Assembly: GCA_050633825.1 (NCBI GenBank)
Contig: JBOEHG010000053.1
Location: forward strand, 1-13,656
Direction of reading: 5' to 3'
Length of the DNA: 13,656 nucleotides
From: CANLBN01 sp050633825
Lineage (GTDB): Bacteria > Pseudomonadota > Gammaproteobacteria > Pseudomonadales > Cellvibrionaceae
This document shows positions 1 to 8,291 of the stretch, piece by piece. The translations under genes and the position numbers were made by a program. A model generated the notes under the pieces. The model was not told the origin of the DNA. It saw only the letters and a list, made by a program, of their open reading frames with translations, and did not search any database. Every line of letters begins with the position of its first letter. Positions within the stretch are counted from its first letter, which is position 1.

Positions 1-4
1 GGAA

Positions 5-397
5 GTACGAGTTGGCCGATAAGCCGGGTTCTGTCGAGAACAGTCATTCATCTGGGTCATGTGTCACCACACACCTCAAGCAACCTACCCGGATACAGTA
101 CGGGTCGCACCATCGTATCCCTATTTGGTCTTGCTCCGGACGGGGTTTACCATCGCCACAAACTGTTGCCAGCTGCGCGGTGCGCTCTTACCACACCTTT
201 TCACCCTTACCTTAGCTGGAAAACCAGCTAAGGCGGTTCACTTTCTGCTGCACTTTCCGTAGGCTTACGCCCCCCAGGTATTACCTGGCGTCCTACCCTA
301 TGGAGCCCGGACTTTCCTCTCGCCTGCACCTCATTACACCCAGCCCAAAGGCTATGAATAACAACGTTAACAAACCAGCGATTGCCGAGCCGACTCC
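5..397 (-). ncRNA. rnpB: RNase P RNA, bacterial class A
   Basis: This is the catalytic RNA of ribonuclease P, which removes 5' leaders from pre-tRNAs. Read on the minus strand, the conserved 5' block GAGGAAAGTCCGGGCTCC lies at about 302-319, the 3' block ACCCGGCTTATCGGCC at about 14-29, and the pyrimidine- and purine-rich core between them follows the E. coli class A RNA closely. The P1 helix can be drawn: the 5' strand at about 389-397 (GGAGTCGGC) pairs with the 3' strand at about 9-17 (GGCCAACTC) with one mismatch, which sets both ends to within a few bases. The length of about 393 nt is close to the 377 nt of E. coli. A weak promoter may lie at about 404-434 on the minus strand, but I could not define it well. 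The short ORFs over this region are artefacts. Confidence 0.97.
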
Positions 398-498
398 AAG
401 GTTCAGATTAACACAGAGTGGCTTTTACAAAAAGCCCGCCATCGCCAAGTAAGTGTTTGTGCATGTGACCCCAAGACCATATAACAAGGTCATACAGC

Positions 499-516
499 TG
501 TAAGATAACGCTCACA
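499..516 (+). promoter_or_regulatory. GacA-type upstream activating box
   Basis: The sequence TGTAAG-ATAACG-CTCACA matches 11 of 12 defined positions of the GacA/UvrY-bound element TGTAAG-N6-CTTACA known from rsmX/Y/Z promoters in Pseudomonas. Its centre is about 64 bp upstream of the predicted sRNA start, the usual place for this box. The box is palindromic, so its direction is inferred from the GGA-rich transcript to its right. No convincing -35 hexamer follows, as expected for an activator-dependent promoter. Confidence 0.72.
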
Positions 517-559
517 TAAACTTCATCTTTATCGTCTACTATTTGTTTCCATCAATCAG

Positions 560-565
560 CATAAT
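560..565 (+). promoter_or_regulatory. -10 element of the candidate sRNA
   Basis: CATAAT differs from TATAAT at one position. It would place transcription start at about 572. No good -35 is present 16-18 bp upstream, which fits control by the GacA-type box at 499-516. Confidence 0.5.
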
Positions 566-571
566 AAGTCA

Positions 572-705
572 TACAGTGAAGTAACACAGGATGTTAACCG
601 TTCAAGGATGAACAAAGGAAGCAGATGGATTGGCACCATGGATGCGTGCACACAAGGAGTAAGTCACTATAACGCCCACAAGAGAGTATTCTGTGGGCGT
701 TTTTG
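572..705 (+). ncRNA. Candidate RsmY/RsmZ (CsrB-family) sRNA
   Basis: Sequence-visible facts: six GGA motifs lie within 70 nt (589-591, 606-608, 617-619, 627-629, 640-642, 656-658) and are followed at once by an intrinsic terminator. The second sits as a perfect AGGA tetraloop on a 5-bp stem (GTTCA-AGGA-TGAAC, 600-613). The first is in a small loop (AACA-CAGGA-TGTT, 584-596) and the fifth can be looped by GCAC/GTGC (633-649). GGA in hairpin loops is the recognition signal of CsrA/RsmA, and family sRNAs of about 100-130 nt sequester that protein. The predicted length of about 134 nt, the GacA-type box at -64 and the terminator all fit. The 5' end is inferred from the -10 element. Which member of the family it resembles most cannot be told. 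An ORF beginning at 608 overlaps it but looks spurious. Confidence 0.75.
672..705 (+). terminator. Intrinsic terminator of the candidate sRNA
   Basis: A perfect 9-bp stem ACGCCCACA (672-680) / TGTGGGCGT (692-700) with an 11-nt loop runs directly into a T-tract (700-704). No protein gene ends just upstream, so it needs a non-coding transcript to terminate, which supports the sRNA call. Confidence 0.88.
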
Positions 706-771
706 TTATTGGGTTAGACAAGCTATTAAGACTAGGTCAAAATCATTTCCTTATAACAATAAACCCGTCTT

Positions 772-1536
772 ATGTTTGATTTTAGTGAATTTATTTTTCT
801 ATTCTTTATCGCTATTGTCGCCAATGGCTTTTCCGCCATTGCTGGCGGGGGAGCCGGTTTATTACAACTCCCCATCCTCATTTTTTTGGGACTTCCTTTT
901 GCTACAGCGCTTGCAACACACAAAATTGCAACAGTGGCTCTTGGAATCGGCTCAACAGCACGCTACTGGAAAGAAAAAACTATCGATCTAAAATTTTCAT
1001 TATTTATACTATCACTAGGATTACCGGGTGTTGTTATAGGGGCGATGGTAATACTCAATATTAATGAAAGGCTGGCAACTTTTTTATTAGGTCTACTCAC
1101 TTTAGCCTTAGGTATTTACTCCTTTTTCAAAAAAGAATTAGGACAACATTACACCCCCAAAAACAGGTCGATTGGTGGATACAGTATTGGCGGGTTACTT
1201 ATCTTTTTAATTGGCTTTATCAATGGATCACTGACGTCAGGTACCGGGTTATTTTTAACCTTGTGGCTTATTTACTGGTTCGGCTTGGATTATAAACGGG
1301 CTGTCGCTGCAACGATGATTTTAGTTGGTTTTTTCTGGAATGCGACAGGCGCAGTAACGCTAAGCTTTTTAAGCACTGCACAGTGGAGCTGGCTGCCACC
1401 GCTGATATTAGGGTCTTTGATTGGCGGTTATCTTGGCGCAAGCATTGCGGTCCAAAAAGGCAATCAACTCATTAAACGATTATTTGAAATCATGACGATT
1501 ACTGTCGGCATCAGTTTAATAGCAAAAGCACTTTAA
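772..1536 (+). CDS. TSUP-family membrane transporter (TauE/SafE-like)
   Basis: The protein has 254 residues and belongs to the TauE/SafE (PF01925) group of inner-membrane anion carriers. Some members move sulfite, sulfoacetate or other organosulfur anions; the substrate here is unknown. It is hydrophobic almost throughout, with about seven or eight predicted membrane segments. The family's N-terminal signature is clear: NGFSAIAGGGAGLLQLPIL at about residues 18-36 followed by ATHKIA at about 48-53. The half-repeat of the fold is visible in FINGSLTSGTGLFLTLWLI at about 148-166. The start is well bounded because an in-frame TAA lies at 760-762, twelve bases upstream; the ribosome-binding site is weak. 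It follows the sRNA terminator and converges on the glutamate dehydrogenase gene with a 36-bp gap. Nothing ties it to the oxoproline cluster. Confidence 0.88.
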   Translation: MFDFSEFIFLFFIAIVANGFSAIAGGGAGLLQLPILIFLGLPFATALATHKIATVALGIGSTARYWKEKTIDLKFSLFILSLGLPGVVIGAMVILNINERLATFLLGLLTLALGIYSFFKKELGQHYTPKNRSIGGYSIGGLLIFLIGFINGSLTSGTGLFLTLWLIYWFGLDYKRAVAATMILVGFFWNATGAVTLSFLSTAQWSWLPPLILGSLIGGYLGASIAVQKGNQLIKRLFEIMTITVGISLIAKAL

Positions 1537-1572
1537 CCTTATAACAAGTCACCCCAAAAACAAAACTTACAA

Positions 1573-4500
1573 TTAATGCACTGACTGCCCCAGTTGTGAC
1601 GCCAATACTGTTACCATAGAAAAATTATACGTAGGCTTTGATTTCGCAAGGCCAATCATATCCACATAATGTCTTGCTTCAGGCAGAACTTCAATGATAG
1701 GTTTATTTCGATCTGAACCTGACAAACAAACCCTTAGCGCCTTAATATGATATTCCTCTATTGTTGCTATCAGTATTTTTTTGTTCTTTCTTTTCCAATT
1801 ATCGTCAATTGAAATATTATCAATCAATTGATACAACCAAAAAATATTTAACTCTTCTCCAATACGAAAGAAGTGATTCATTACCTCTTCCAAATCAACA
1901 TCAAAGTCATTAATCACTTTACCTAATGGAAGCACATAGTAGTAATAATTTAACGAATAAATATCTTCGGCCAATGAACGAGGTATACCTTTGTTTTCAC
2001 TGAGACCAGTCAAATCATTAAATTCGTTATAATCCTGTTCTGGCAAATAGACATTTATTTTTTCTTTTAAAACAGACAAGATAATCTTATAGGCACTGGC
2101 TATTTGACTGACATCCTCATTCATATTCTCTTGCATCAACCAGCTCATCGCCTTATCCAAAGGATAATGAATAGCCAATTGCAAATCTAACAAATCATGA
2201 CTATCAACAGAATACACCAAGTCATCGATTGAACGATATAAACCATTAAGATCGAATATTTCAACAGCCGTTATGTGCGCCTTCACCAGCCGGGCAATAT
2301 CAACTTTATTTTCTTCCAAGATATAATTACAAAAAGTGGCGCCCGTTCTATTCGCAACATCATTGGTCAAATAACTGGCCAGTATCTCTTTCTTTAAAGG
2401 GTGATTTTTAATGTATGAAGAATACTTATCAACTAAGATTTGAGGAAAATAATTTAACAATAAATTCTGAAAAAAGCTTTCTTCAACAAGTGTAGATGTC
2501 GCCAATTTTTTAAACAATCTCGTTTTACTATAAGCCAGCAAAGTCGCCAACTCTGGGCGAGTAAAGTATTGTTGAGAAGAAATGCGCTCCTCGATTTCTT
2601 CCGGCAATGGTATACAAGCCATCTCCCGATCAAGAACACCATCACGTTCCAATAGGTTAATTAACTGCACAAAACTATCGAAAAAATAAGGCGCCGTATA
2701 GTTCGACTGACTCAACATTTTGCTTTGTCTAAAATTATTATTGAGCACCATAGATGAAACTGAAGGTGCCATATCAGCAAGCAATCGATTACGATCATCT
2801 TCGGAGATAATGCCATCCTTGATAACATCGTCCAGTAATATTTTTATATTGACTTCGTGATCTGAACAATCAACACCAGCAGAATTATCAACAGCATCCA
2901 TATGAATAAGACCGCCCTTTAGCGCAAATTCTACTCGTGCTTTTTGAGTTAACCCTAAGTTACCACCCTCCGCAAAAACCTTTGCTTGAAGATCACTCGC
3001 ATTAATCCTTACTCGATCATTAGCTTTATCACTAACATCTATATCCGTTTCATCGCTTCCTTTAACATAAGTACCAATACCACCATTCCATAGCATATCG
3101 ACATTAGCACAAAGAATATATTTAATAAGTTCATCTGGAGCCATTTCATTAGCAGACAAACCTAGAGCATTAACGGCTTCATTTGAAAGCTGAATTACTT
3201 TCTGTGAGCGCTCAAAAATAGCACCACCTTCAGACAACACTTCAGGACGATAATCGGACCATGAAGAATAAGGTTGCTCAAAAAGCCTTTGCCTTTCTTT
3301 AAAGCTTTTTTCTGGATTAGGTGCAGGATCGATAAATATATGTCGATGATTAAAGGCTGCAATCAACTGAAGCTGGTCAGATAACAACATCCCGTTACCA
3401 AAAACATCACCTGACATATCACCAACACCAACAACAGAAATAACATCTTTATCAATATTCTTTCCTAGCTCAATAAACAAGCGTTTTGCAGATTGCCAAG
3501 CACCTTTTGCCGTGATCCCCATCTTCTTATGGTCATAACCGTTGATACCACCAGAGGCAAAGGCATCGCCTAGCCAATGGTTATACTCAGCTGCAATACT
3601 ATTAGCAAAGTCGGAAAATGTTGCAGTGCCTTTATCAGCAGCTACGACAAGATAAGGATCATCATCGTCATAGCGAATCACTTTTTCAGGCGCGACAATA
3701 ACGCCATCCAAACGGTTGTCGGTCAGATCAAGCAACGCTCTTATAAAGGTTTCATAACAAGCTTTCACAAAATCCATATAATCAGCTTTTGTCATTCCAA
3801 CCAAATCAATCTTACAAACAAAACCGCCCTTGGCACCTACTGGAACAATAACCGAATTCTTAACCATCTGCGCTTTGACTAAACCCAACACTTCTGTACG
3901 GTAATCTTCTAGTCGATCGGAAAAGCGAATNNCGGTAAAAATTAGTTCGTGTAATTGCCTTTAAAACAGAAAAATAGCGCCGGCAAATGAGATCGTCATC
4001 ACGACTAAAAATAGCATCAATATTTTCTTCTATATTTTTCTCTATATTGAGAACTTCATTTGCATTACTCGATGATGCAGGATTAAATTTGCAATGAAAG
4101 TACTGAATAAGAAGCGCTGTTACATTTTCATTATTAACCAAGCATTTATATAGGCTCTCAATACCAAAGTTAACTTTTATCTGATGTAAATAGCGAGTAA
4201 CAGCCCTGATAACAGGCAGGTAAACAATCGAAATATCAGCTGACAATGCCAGCTGATTAAGAATATCATTTTCTTCATANNCCCGAAAAAAGATTCAGTA
4301 AAAAAGACTCAAGCTCTTCAACTCTTGCTTTATTATCAAGCAATACAGACGGATGATTTTCAATTTGAAATATAAGCTGCCAAAAAGTATCATCAATTTC
4401 GTTTAGACCACACTGAGAAACAGATAAACCTATATTCTCAAGAATAGGAATGGCTTTTGAAAGCGTCAATTTTTTACCTTTCCCACCAACATAAAGGAAA

Positions 4501-4580
4501 AGTTTATTTTGATCTTCATCCAATGAAAACTGTGTTTTATTAATGGACAACTTTTCTATTTTATCAGTAAAAATACTCAT
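1573..4580 (-). CDS. Short NAD-dependent glutamate dehydrogenase, split by two assembly gaps
   Basis: It oxidises L-glutamate to 2-oxoglutarate and ammonia with NAD. It belongs to the large NAD-GDH family (PF05088), not the small GdhA type. The minus strand reads in three frames joined at the 'nn' positions. The N-terminal 101 residues contain LTLSKAIPILENIGLSV, the middle part contains ILNQLALSADISIVYLPVIR, and the rest contains RFSDRLEDYRTEVLGLVKAQ, GDMSGDVFGNGML (nucleotide-binding region), VFAEGGNLGLTQ and GVDCSDHEVNIKILL. The frame changes fall exactly at the gaps, so they are assembly artefacts rather than mutations. By comparison with the family, gap 4280 hides only a few bases and gap 3931 about 150-180, including the substrate-binding 'GGK.ARGG' segment. 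Total length would be about 1,060 residues against about 1,600 for typical bacterial members. ATG at 4580 has an in-frame TGA just upstream, so the N-terminal ACT-domain half is absent. It is last in the operon, 18 nt after pxpC. Confidence 0.85.
3931..3932. other. Assembly gap (nn) inside the glutamate dehydrogenase gene
   Basis: Two undetermined bases join ...KAITRTNFY to IRFSDRLEDYRTEVLG.... In the family about 50-60 residues lie between these blocks, so the true gap is probably about 150-180 bp. The reading frame changes here. Confidence 0.85.
4280..4281. other. Assembly gap (nn) near the start of the glutamate dehydrogenase gene
   Basis: Two undetermined bases join ...FLLNLFSG to YEENDILNQLAL.... 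These blocks are nearly adjacent in the family, so the real gap is likely 1, 4 or 7 bases. A length of exactly two would break the frame. Confidence 0.75.
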
Positions 4581-4598
4581 AAATACTGGTCACTAAAA

Positions 4599-5525
4599 CT
4601 AAAGAGGAACATTAAAAAACTGTTTATTAAGCACCAGTTCACTCTCTGCTTCGTCCACATCTATAGGCACAAAAGACACTTTAGTACCCGGCAAGCTTTG
4701 TGCTAATAACGGCAAATCGAGATACGCGACACAACCAACAAGAGGGTATCCGCCCATTGTTTGGCGATCTCTCATTAATACAATAGGTTGGCCATCTTTT
4801 GGCACCTGAATAGCGCCCATCGAAATCCCTTGAGAAATAATGCCCGTAAAGTCAGTTTCAATTGGCTCACCTGATAAACGATACCCCATACGGTCTATAT
4901 TTTGACTCACTTCATAGGGTCGCTTAATGAAAAGGTTATGGCCTTTATTTCCAACAGAAACGGCTGAAAAATTCGGGATAAACCGCAACGAGACTTCTTT
5001 GCGATATTCAGGTATAAATTTAGCAGGCACGCGCTTTGTTATTTCCTGTTCGCTAGCAGAATAATCCAGGAGGTCTTTTTCTTGTAATTTATTACCATTT
5101 TTTTCAAGGCCGCCCAATTTTTCACGGACAACTGTTGAACAACTGGATAATTGCTCAGCTACAGAAAAACCACCTTTAATCGCTAAATAACTTCGAAGCC
5201 CAGAAACAGGGGAAGCAAATGCAATCTCATCACCTGCTTTGACATAAAAAGATTGCCAAGGGGATATTTTATTACCATTTAATGTTGCAGAAAGATCTGC
5301 CCCACATAAAGCAATCATTGCATCCTTTTTAAACGTAGCGGAAAAGCCACCAAAACTAATTTCCAACTGAGCGTCATTATAATGATTTCCTAATAAGGTA
5401 TTCGCCCAAAGAAAAGCATGTTCATCCAAAGGTCCACCATTGGTAACGCCTATCCGTTGGTAACCATAACGACCATAATCTTGAATCAAGGTTAAAAAAC
5501 CGGGTTTAGAGACTATTAAAGACAT
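4599..5525 (-). CDS. pxpC: 5-oxoprolinase subunit C (KipA-type)
   Basis: This is a subunit of the ATP-dependent bacterial 5-oxoprolinase PxpABC, which hydrolyses 5-oxo-L-proline to L-glutamate in the cytoplasm. The 308 residues match the usual length of about 310 and the CT_A_B family (PF02626). Visible motifs are QDYGRYGYQRIGVTNGGPLD at residues 15-34, AN.LLGN at 41-47, the LRSYLAIKGG block at 110-119, QNIDRMGYRL in the middle, and GAIQVPKDGQPIVL with DRQTMGGYP towards the C-terminus. ATG at 5525 overlaps the stop codon of pxpB by one base (TAATG) and has a GGTGGTGA ribosome-binding site just upstream, so the two genes are translationally coupled. The KipA name reflects a sporulation-kinase role in Bacillus that is not expected here. 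Homology to urea carboxylase and allophanate hydrolase domains is shared by the fold, but the pxpA and pxpB neighbours decide for oxoprolinase. Confidence 0.95.
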   Translation of the reverse strand: MSLIVSKPGFLTLIQDYGRYGYQRIGVTNGGPLDEHAFLWANTLLGNHYNDAQLEISFGGFSATFKKDAMIALCGADLSATLNGNKISPWQSFYVKAGDEIAFASPVSGLRSYLAIKGGFSVAEQLSSCSTVVREKLGGLEKNGNKLQEKDLLDYSASEQEITKRVPAKFIPEYRKEVSLRFIPNFSAVSVGNKGHNLFIKRPYEVSQNIDRMGYRLSGEPIETDFTGIISQGISMGAIQVPKDGQPIVLMRDRQTMGGYPLVGCVAYLDLPLLAQSLPGTKVSFVPIDVDEAESELVLNKQFFNVPL

Positions 5526-6208
5526 TAAAGATCACCACCCAAACTCGCATACTCAGACTTACTGATAGGCGTAAACTTTACTTTATCACCTGCAGAAAAT
5601 TGCGTTAGCTTTTCACTGTTATAATCAATCAATTGCACTGGTGTTCTTCCAATAATTTGCCAGCCACCGGGAGAATCGGATGGGTAAATTGCTGTTTGCT
5701 GGTCCGCAATACCTAAGCTGCCTTTTAACACTTTCTTTCTGGGTGTTTCTTTTCGAGGAGAAGAGATTCTTTCGTCTACATTCCCCAAATAAGCAAAGCC
5801 AGGTGCAAAGCCTATTGCATAAACATCGTAAACTTTACTGGAATGAGCTTCGACAACTTCATCTTCACTCAGTTTTGCTCGATCAGCGATATAAGAAAGA
5901 TCGAGAGCAACTTCTTTTCCATAGTAGACCGGAATTTCTATTATCTTCTCTGACTTACTGCTATTGACAGAAAAGTTATGATTCTTAATCAACATTTTTA
6001 GTTGACGTCTAAAATCAAGACCCGATACTTTTAATAAATTAAAGGTAACATGGACAGAAGCATAAGAAGGGATAATATCAACGACACTATCGCTCATATT
6101 TTTTTCTATAACATTAACCAATTCAGTAATCACCAAAAAATTTTCATGATTAATTATCTGGTCAAATAAAATGACAACCGTATTTTCAGAAACACTCACT
6201 ATATTCAT
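5525..6208 (-). CDS. pxpB: 5-oxoprolinase subunit B (KipI-type)
   Basis: This subunit works with PxpC in the ATP-dependent part of 5-oxoprolinase. The 227 residues fit the CT_C_D family (PF02682; about 220 residues usual). The signature is complete: IPVYYG at residues 92-97, GFAPGFAYLG at 133-142, PRKETPR at 151-157, GSLGIADQQTAIYP at 163-176, and SPGGWQIIGRTP at 179-190. The start ATG at 6208 overlaps the pxpA stop by four bases (ATGA), and its own stop overlaps pxpC by one, so the three genes form a tightly coupled block with expected 1:1:1 synthesis. A ribosome-binding site is hard to see, consistent with coupling. No key motif is missing. Confidence 0.95.
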   Translation of the reverse strand: MNIVSVSENTVVILFDQIINHENFLVITELVNVIEKNMSDSVVDIIPSYASVHVTFNLLKVSGLDFRRQLKMLIKNHNFSVNSSKSEKIIEIPVYYGKEVALDLSYIADRAKLSEDEVVEAHSSKVYDVYAIGFAPGFAYLGNVDERISSPRKETPRKKVLKGSLGIADQQTAIYPSDSPGGWQIIGRTPVQLIDYNSEKLTQFSAGDKVKFTPISKSEYASLGGDL

Positions 6209-6939
6209 AAGGCATTTAATACCCCACGAATCTTTTTAACCGCTTCAACGGCAAGGTCGCTATCACCATGTACACACAAAGTATCTGCAATGATAGGAAT
6301 TTGATTACCAGACGCTGTAAGCACCGATTGTTCAACAATCATTTTTGTTGCTTGCGCCTGAATAGTATCGACATCTTCATGCACCGCGCCTTTAATTTGA
6401 CGTGATTGCAGACTACCCTCATCAGTATAAGTACGATCACAAAAAGCTTCAAACAATAAGCTTACACCAAATTCATCTGCTTTCTTTGCAAGCGCGTCTC
6501 TATGTTCATTGGCCATGATCATCAGAGGAATATTTAAGTTCAATTTAGACATCGCTTCGAGTATTGAAACATAGACGACCTTATCACGCATCATCGTATT
6601 ATAAAGTGCACCATGAGGTTTAACATATTCAACCGACGTGCCCTGTGAGACACAAATCGCTTGCAAGGCACCCACTTGGTATAACACCATATTAACGATT
6701 TCAGACGAAGAGAATTTCATTTCTTTTCGTCCAAAACCTAAGAGGTCAGGGTAACCGGGATGAGCCCCCACGGTCACATTATGTTTGACGGCGAGCGCAA
6801 CAGTATTACTCATTATTTGCGGGTCAGACGCATGAAATCCACAGGCAATATTTGCCATATCAACATAGGGCATAACATCAGCATCCATGCCCATAGACCA
6901 AGGGCCAAAGCCCTCACCCATATCACAGTTTAACTTCAA
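6205..6939 (-). CDS. pxpA: 5-oxoprolinase subunit A (LamB/YcsF family)
   Basis: This is the subunit of 5-oxoprolinase with the deacetylase-like LamB/YcsF fold (PF03746). It has 244 residues, the same as E. coli PxpA. Motifs in order are LNCDMGEGFGPW at residues 3-14, NIACGFHASD at 30-39, GAHPGYPDLLGFGRKEM at 58-74, VKPHGALYN at 106-114 and CVHGDSD near the C-terminus. The Asp and His residues in these blocks are the presumed metal and catalytic ligands. The start codon is TTG (6937-6939), chosen because it begins exactly at the conserved MK.N.D..EG block and has GGAGA seven bases upstream; no in-frame ATG gives a better start. The gene begins 31 nt after dctM and heads the coupled pxpABC block. 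Confidence 0.95.
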   Translation of the reverse strand: MKLNCDMGEGFGPWSMGMDADVMPYVDMANIACGFHASDPQIMSNTVALAVKHNVTVGAHPGYPDLLGFGRKEMKFSSSEIVNMVLYQVGALQAICVSQGTSVEYVKPHGALYNTMMRDKVVYVSILEAMSKLNLNIPLMIMANEHRDALAKKADEFGVSLLFEAFCDRTYTDEGSLQSRQIKGAVHEDVDTIQAQATKMIVEQSVLTASGNQIPIIADTLCVHGDSDLAVEAVKKIRGVLNAL

Positions 6940-6970
6940 AATGGTTCTCCAGTTTTGTTTTAGCTACAAC

Positions 6971-8284
6971 TTATCTTTGTGTCATAGTCGTTGGCAAAAA
7001 GGTCACTATTTCAGGGAATATTGTTATCAAGACAACAGCGACGATTAATAAACAAAAGAACGGGAAGGCGTAGCGGGCTATTTTCATTATATTACGTCCT
7101 GTGAGCCCTTGTATTACAAATAAATTAAATCCTACTGGTGGTGTAATTTGTGACATTTCAACAACAATCACAAGAAAGATACCAAACCACAATAAATCAA
7201 TACCTGCGGCCACTACCATTGGCAAAATCACTGAAGTCGTTAAGACAACGACGGAAATACCATCTAAAAAACAGCCCATAACAATAAAAAATAGTGTGAG
7301 TACAGCAATCAGCATAAGCGGGGAAAGACCTAAACTATCAATATACCCAGCAAGTGAAGATGGAATCCCTAAAATCGCCATCGCAAATGATAAGAATGCT
7401 GCACCTACCAAAATAAAGATAATCATGCATGACGTCATACTGGCGCCAATTAAACTATCCAAAAATGCTTGTTTGGTCAGTGTTCCGCTCACCAAAGAAA
7501 CCGCCAATGCACCAACGACACCAAAAACAGCGGCTTCAGTTGCAGTTGCGATACCGGTATAAATTGACCCCAAAACAAAGAGAATTAATCCTACAACCGG
7601 AAATAATCCCATCGACTTTTTGATTCGCTCTTTAAAAGTATCGGTATTTTTTTCTTGAGGCACCTTATCTTTATTTAATAAAGACCAAATGACGGTGTAA
7701 CCCATAAACAAAAGAACAAGCATCAAACCGGGGAAAGCACCCGCCAAAAATAAACGGGCAATGGACACTTCGGCTGAAACACCATAAACAATAAGGATAA
7801 TTGAGGGAGGAATTAATAAACCCAGAGTCCCTGAACCTGCCAAAGTACCTAGAGACATACTGTCATCATAGCCACGTTTTTTAAGCTCACCTACCGTCAT
7901 CCGACCAATGGTCGCTGACGTTGCAGCAGAAGAACCTGAAACAGCAGCAAAAATACCACAACCAATAATATTAACGTGCAACAAGCGACCAGGAAGATAA
8001 GACAACCATGGAGCCAAGCCATTAAATAAATCTTGGGATAAACGTGTCCTAAATAATATTTCCCCCATCCATATAAACAAGGGGAGTGCAGCCAAAGTCC
8101 AACTGGCTGTATGAGACCACAAAATTGCTCCAGCATTGATGCCTATATCCCCTAGGACCATGCCATTAAGCAAAAGCCCAAGAACACCAACAACAAATAG
8201 TGTCGCAGCGACCCAAACACCACTAAGCAATAAGCCAAACAGCGCGACGGTCAATAAAATCGATATTACATATAAATCTGACAT
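6971..8284 (-). CDS. dctM: TRAP transporter large permease subunit (DctM)
   Basis: This is the large inner-membrane subunit that drives sodium-coupled uptake of a carboxylate captured by the periplasmic binding protein. The 437 residues fit the DctM family (PF06808, about 425-440), with roughly a dozen membrane segments spread along the chain. Diagnostic blocks are SGSSAATSATIG at residues 116-127, RMTVGELKKRGYD at 128-140, and GTLAGSGTLGLLIPPS at 146-161. A second block, ITPPVGFNLFVIQGL, lies near the C-terminus. The start has GGAATAGAAG upstream and lies 7 nt after the dctQ stop. Its place before pxpABC makes 5-oxoproline or a related glutamate derivative the likely substrate; that is inference. 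Confidence 0.95.
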   Translation of the reverse strand: MSDLYVISILLTVALFGLLLSGVWVAATLFVVGVLGLLLNGMVLGDIGINAGAILWSHTASWTLAALPLFIWMGEILFRTRLSQDLFNGLAPWLSYLPGRLLHVNIIGCGIFAAVSGSSAATSATIGRMTVGELKKRGYDDSMSLGTLAGSGTLGLLIPPSIILIVYGVSAEVSIARLFLAGAFPGLMLVLLFMGYTVIWSLLNKDKVPQEKNTDTFKERIKKSMGLFPVVGLILFVLGSIYTGIATATEAAVFGVVGALAVSLVSGTLTKQAFLDSLIGASMTSCMIIFILVGAAFLSFAMAILGIPSSLAGYIDSLGLSPLMLIAVLTLFFIVMGCFLDGISVVVLTTSVILPMVVAAGIDLLWFGIFLVIVVEMSQITPPVGFNLFVIQGLTGRNIMKIARYAFPFFCLLIVAVVLITIFPEIVTFLPTTMTQR

Positions 8285-8291
8285 AGTACTT

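Larger units (their letters stand above)
398..571. other. Intergenic region between rnpB and a candidate sRNA
   Basis: There is no protein gene here. The left part must hold the leftward rnpB promoter. A short perfect hairpin GGCTTTT-ACA-AAAAGCC lies at about 420-436 but has no T-run on either strand. The right part holds a GacA-type box and a -10 element pointing right, listed separately. Confidence 0.6.

Noticed and set aside
12..262. Two 67-residue open frames on the plus strand
   Set aside because: They lie wholly over the conserved RNase P RNA on the other strand and look like no known protein.
420..436. GGCTTTT-ACA-AAAAGCC hairpin as a terminator
   Set aside because: No T-run follows on either strand and no gene ends beside it.
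608..991. 127-residue open frame overlapping the sRNA and the TSUP gene
   Set aside because: It runs through a strong terminator, has no coding character, and its second half is the TSUP gene read out of frame.
1573..4580. Glutamate dehydrogenase as a pseudogene with frameshifts
   Set aside because: Both frame changes fall exactly at undetermined bases, while all sequenced parts keep intact conserved blocks and have no internal stops.
7101..7562. 153-residue plus-strand open frame
   Set aside because: It is antisense to dctM and its repetitive Thr/Lys/Ile make-up is what reversed membrane-protein codons give.
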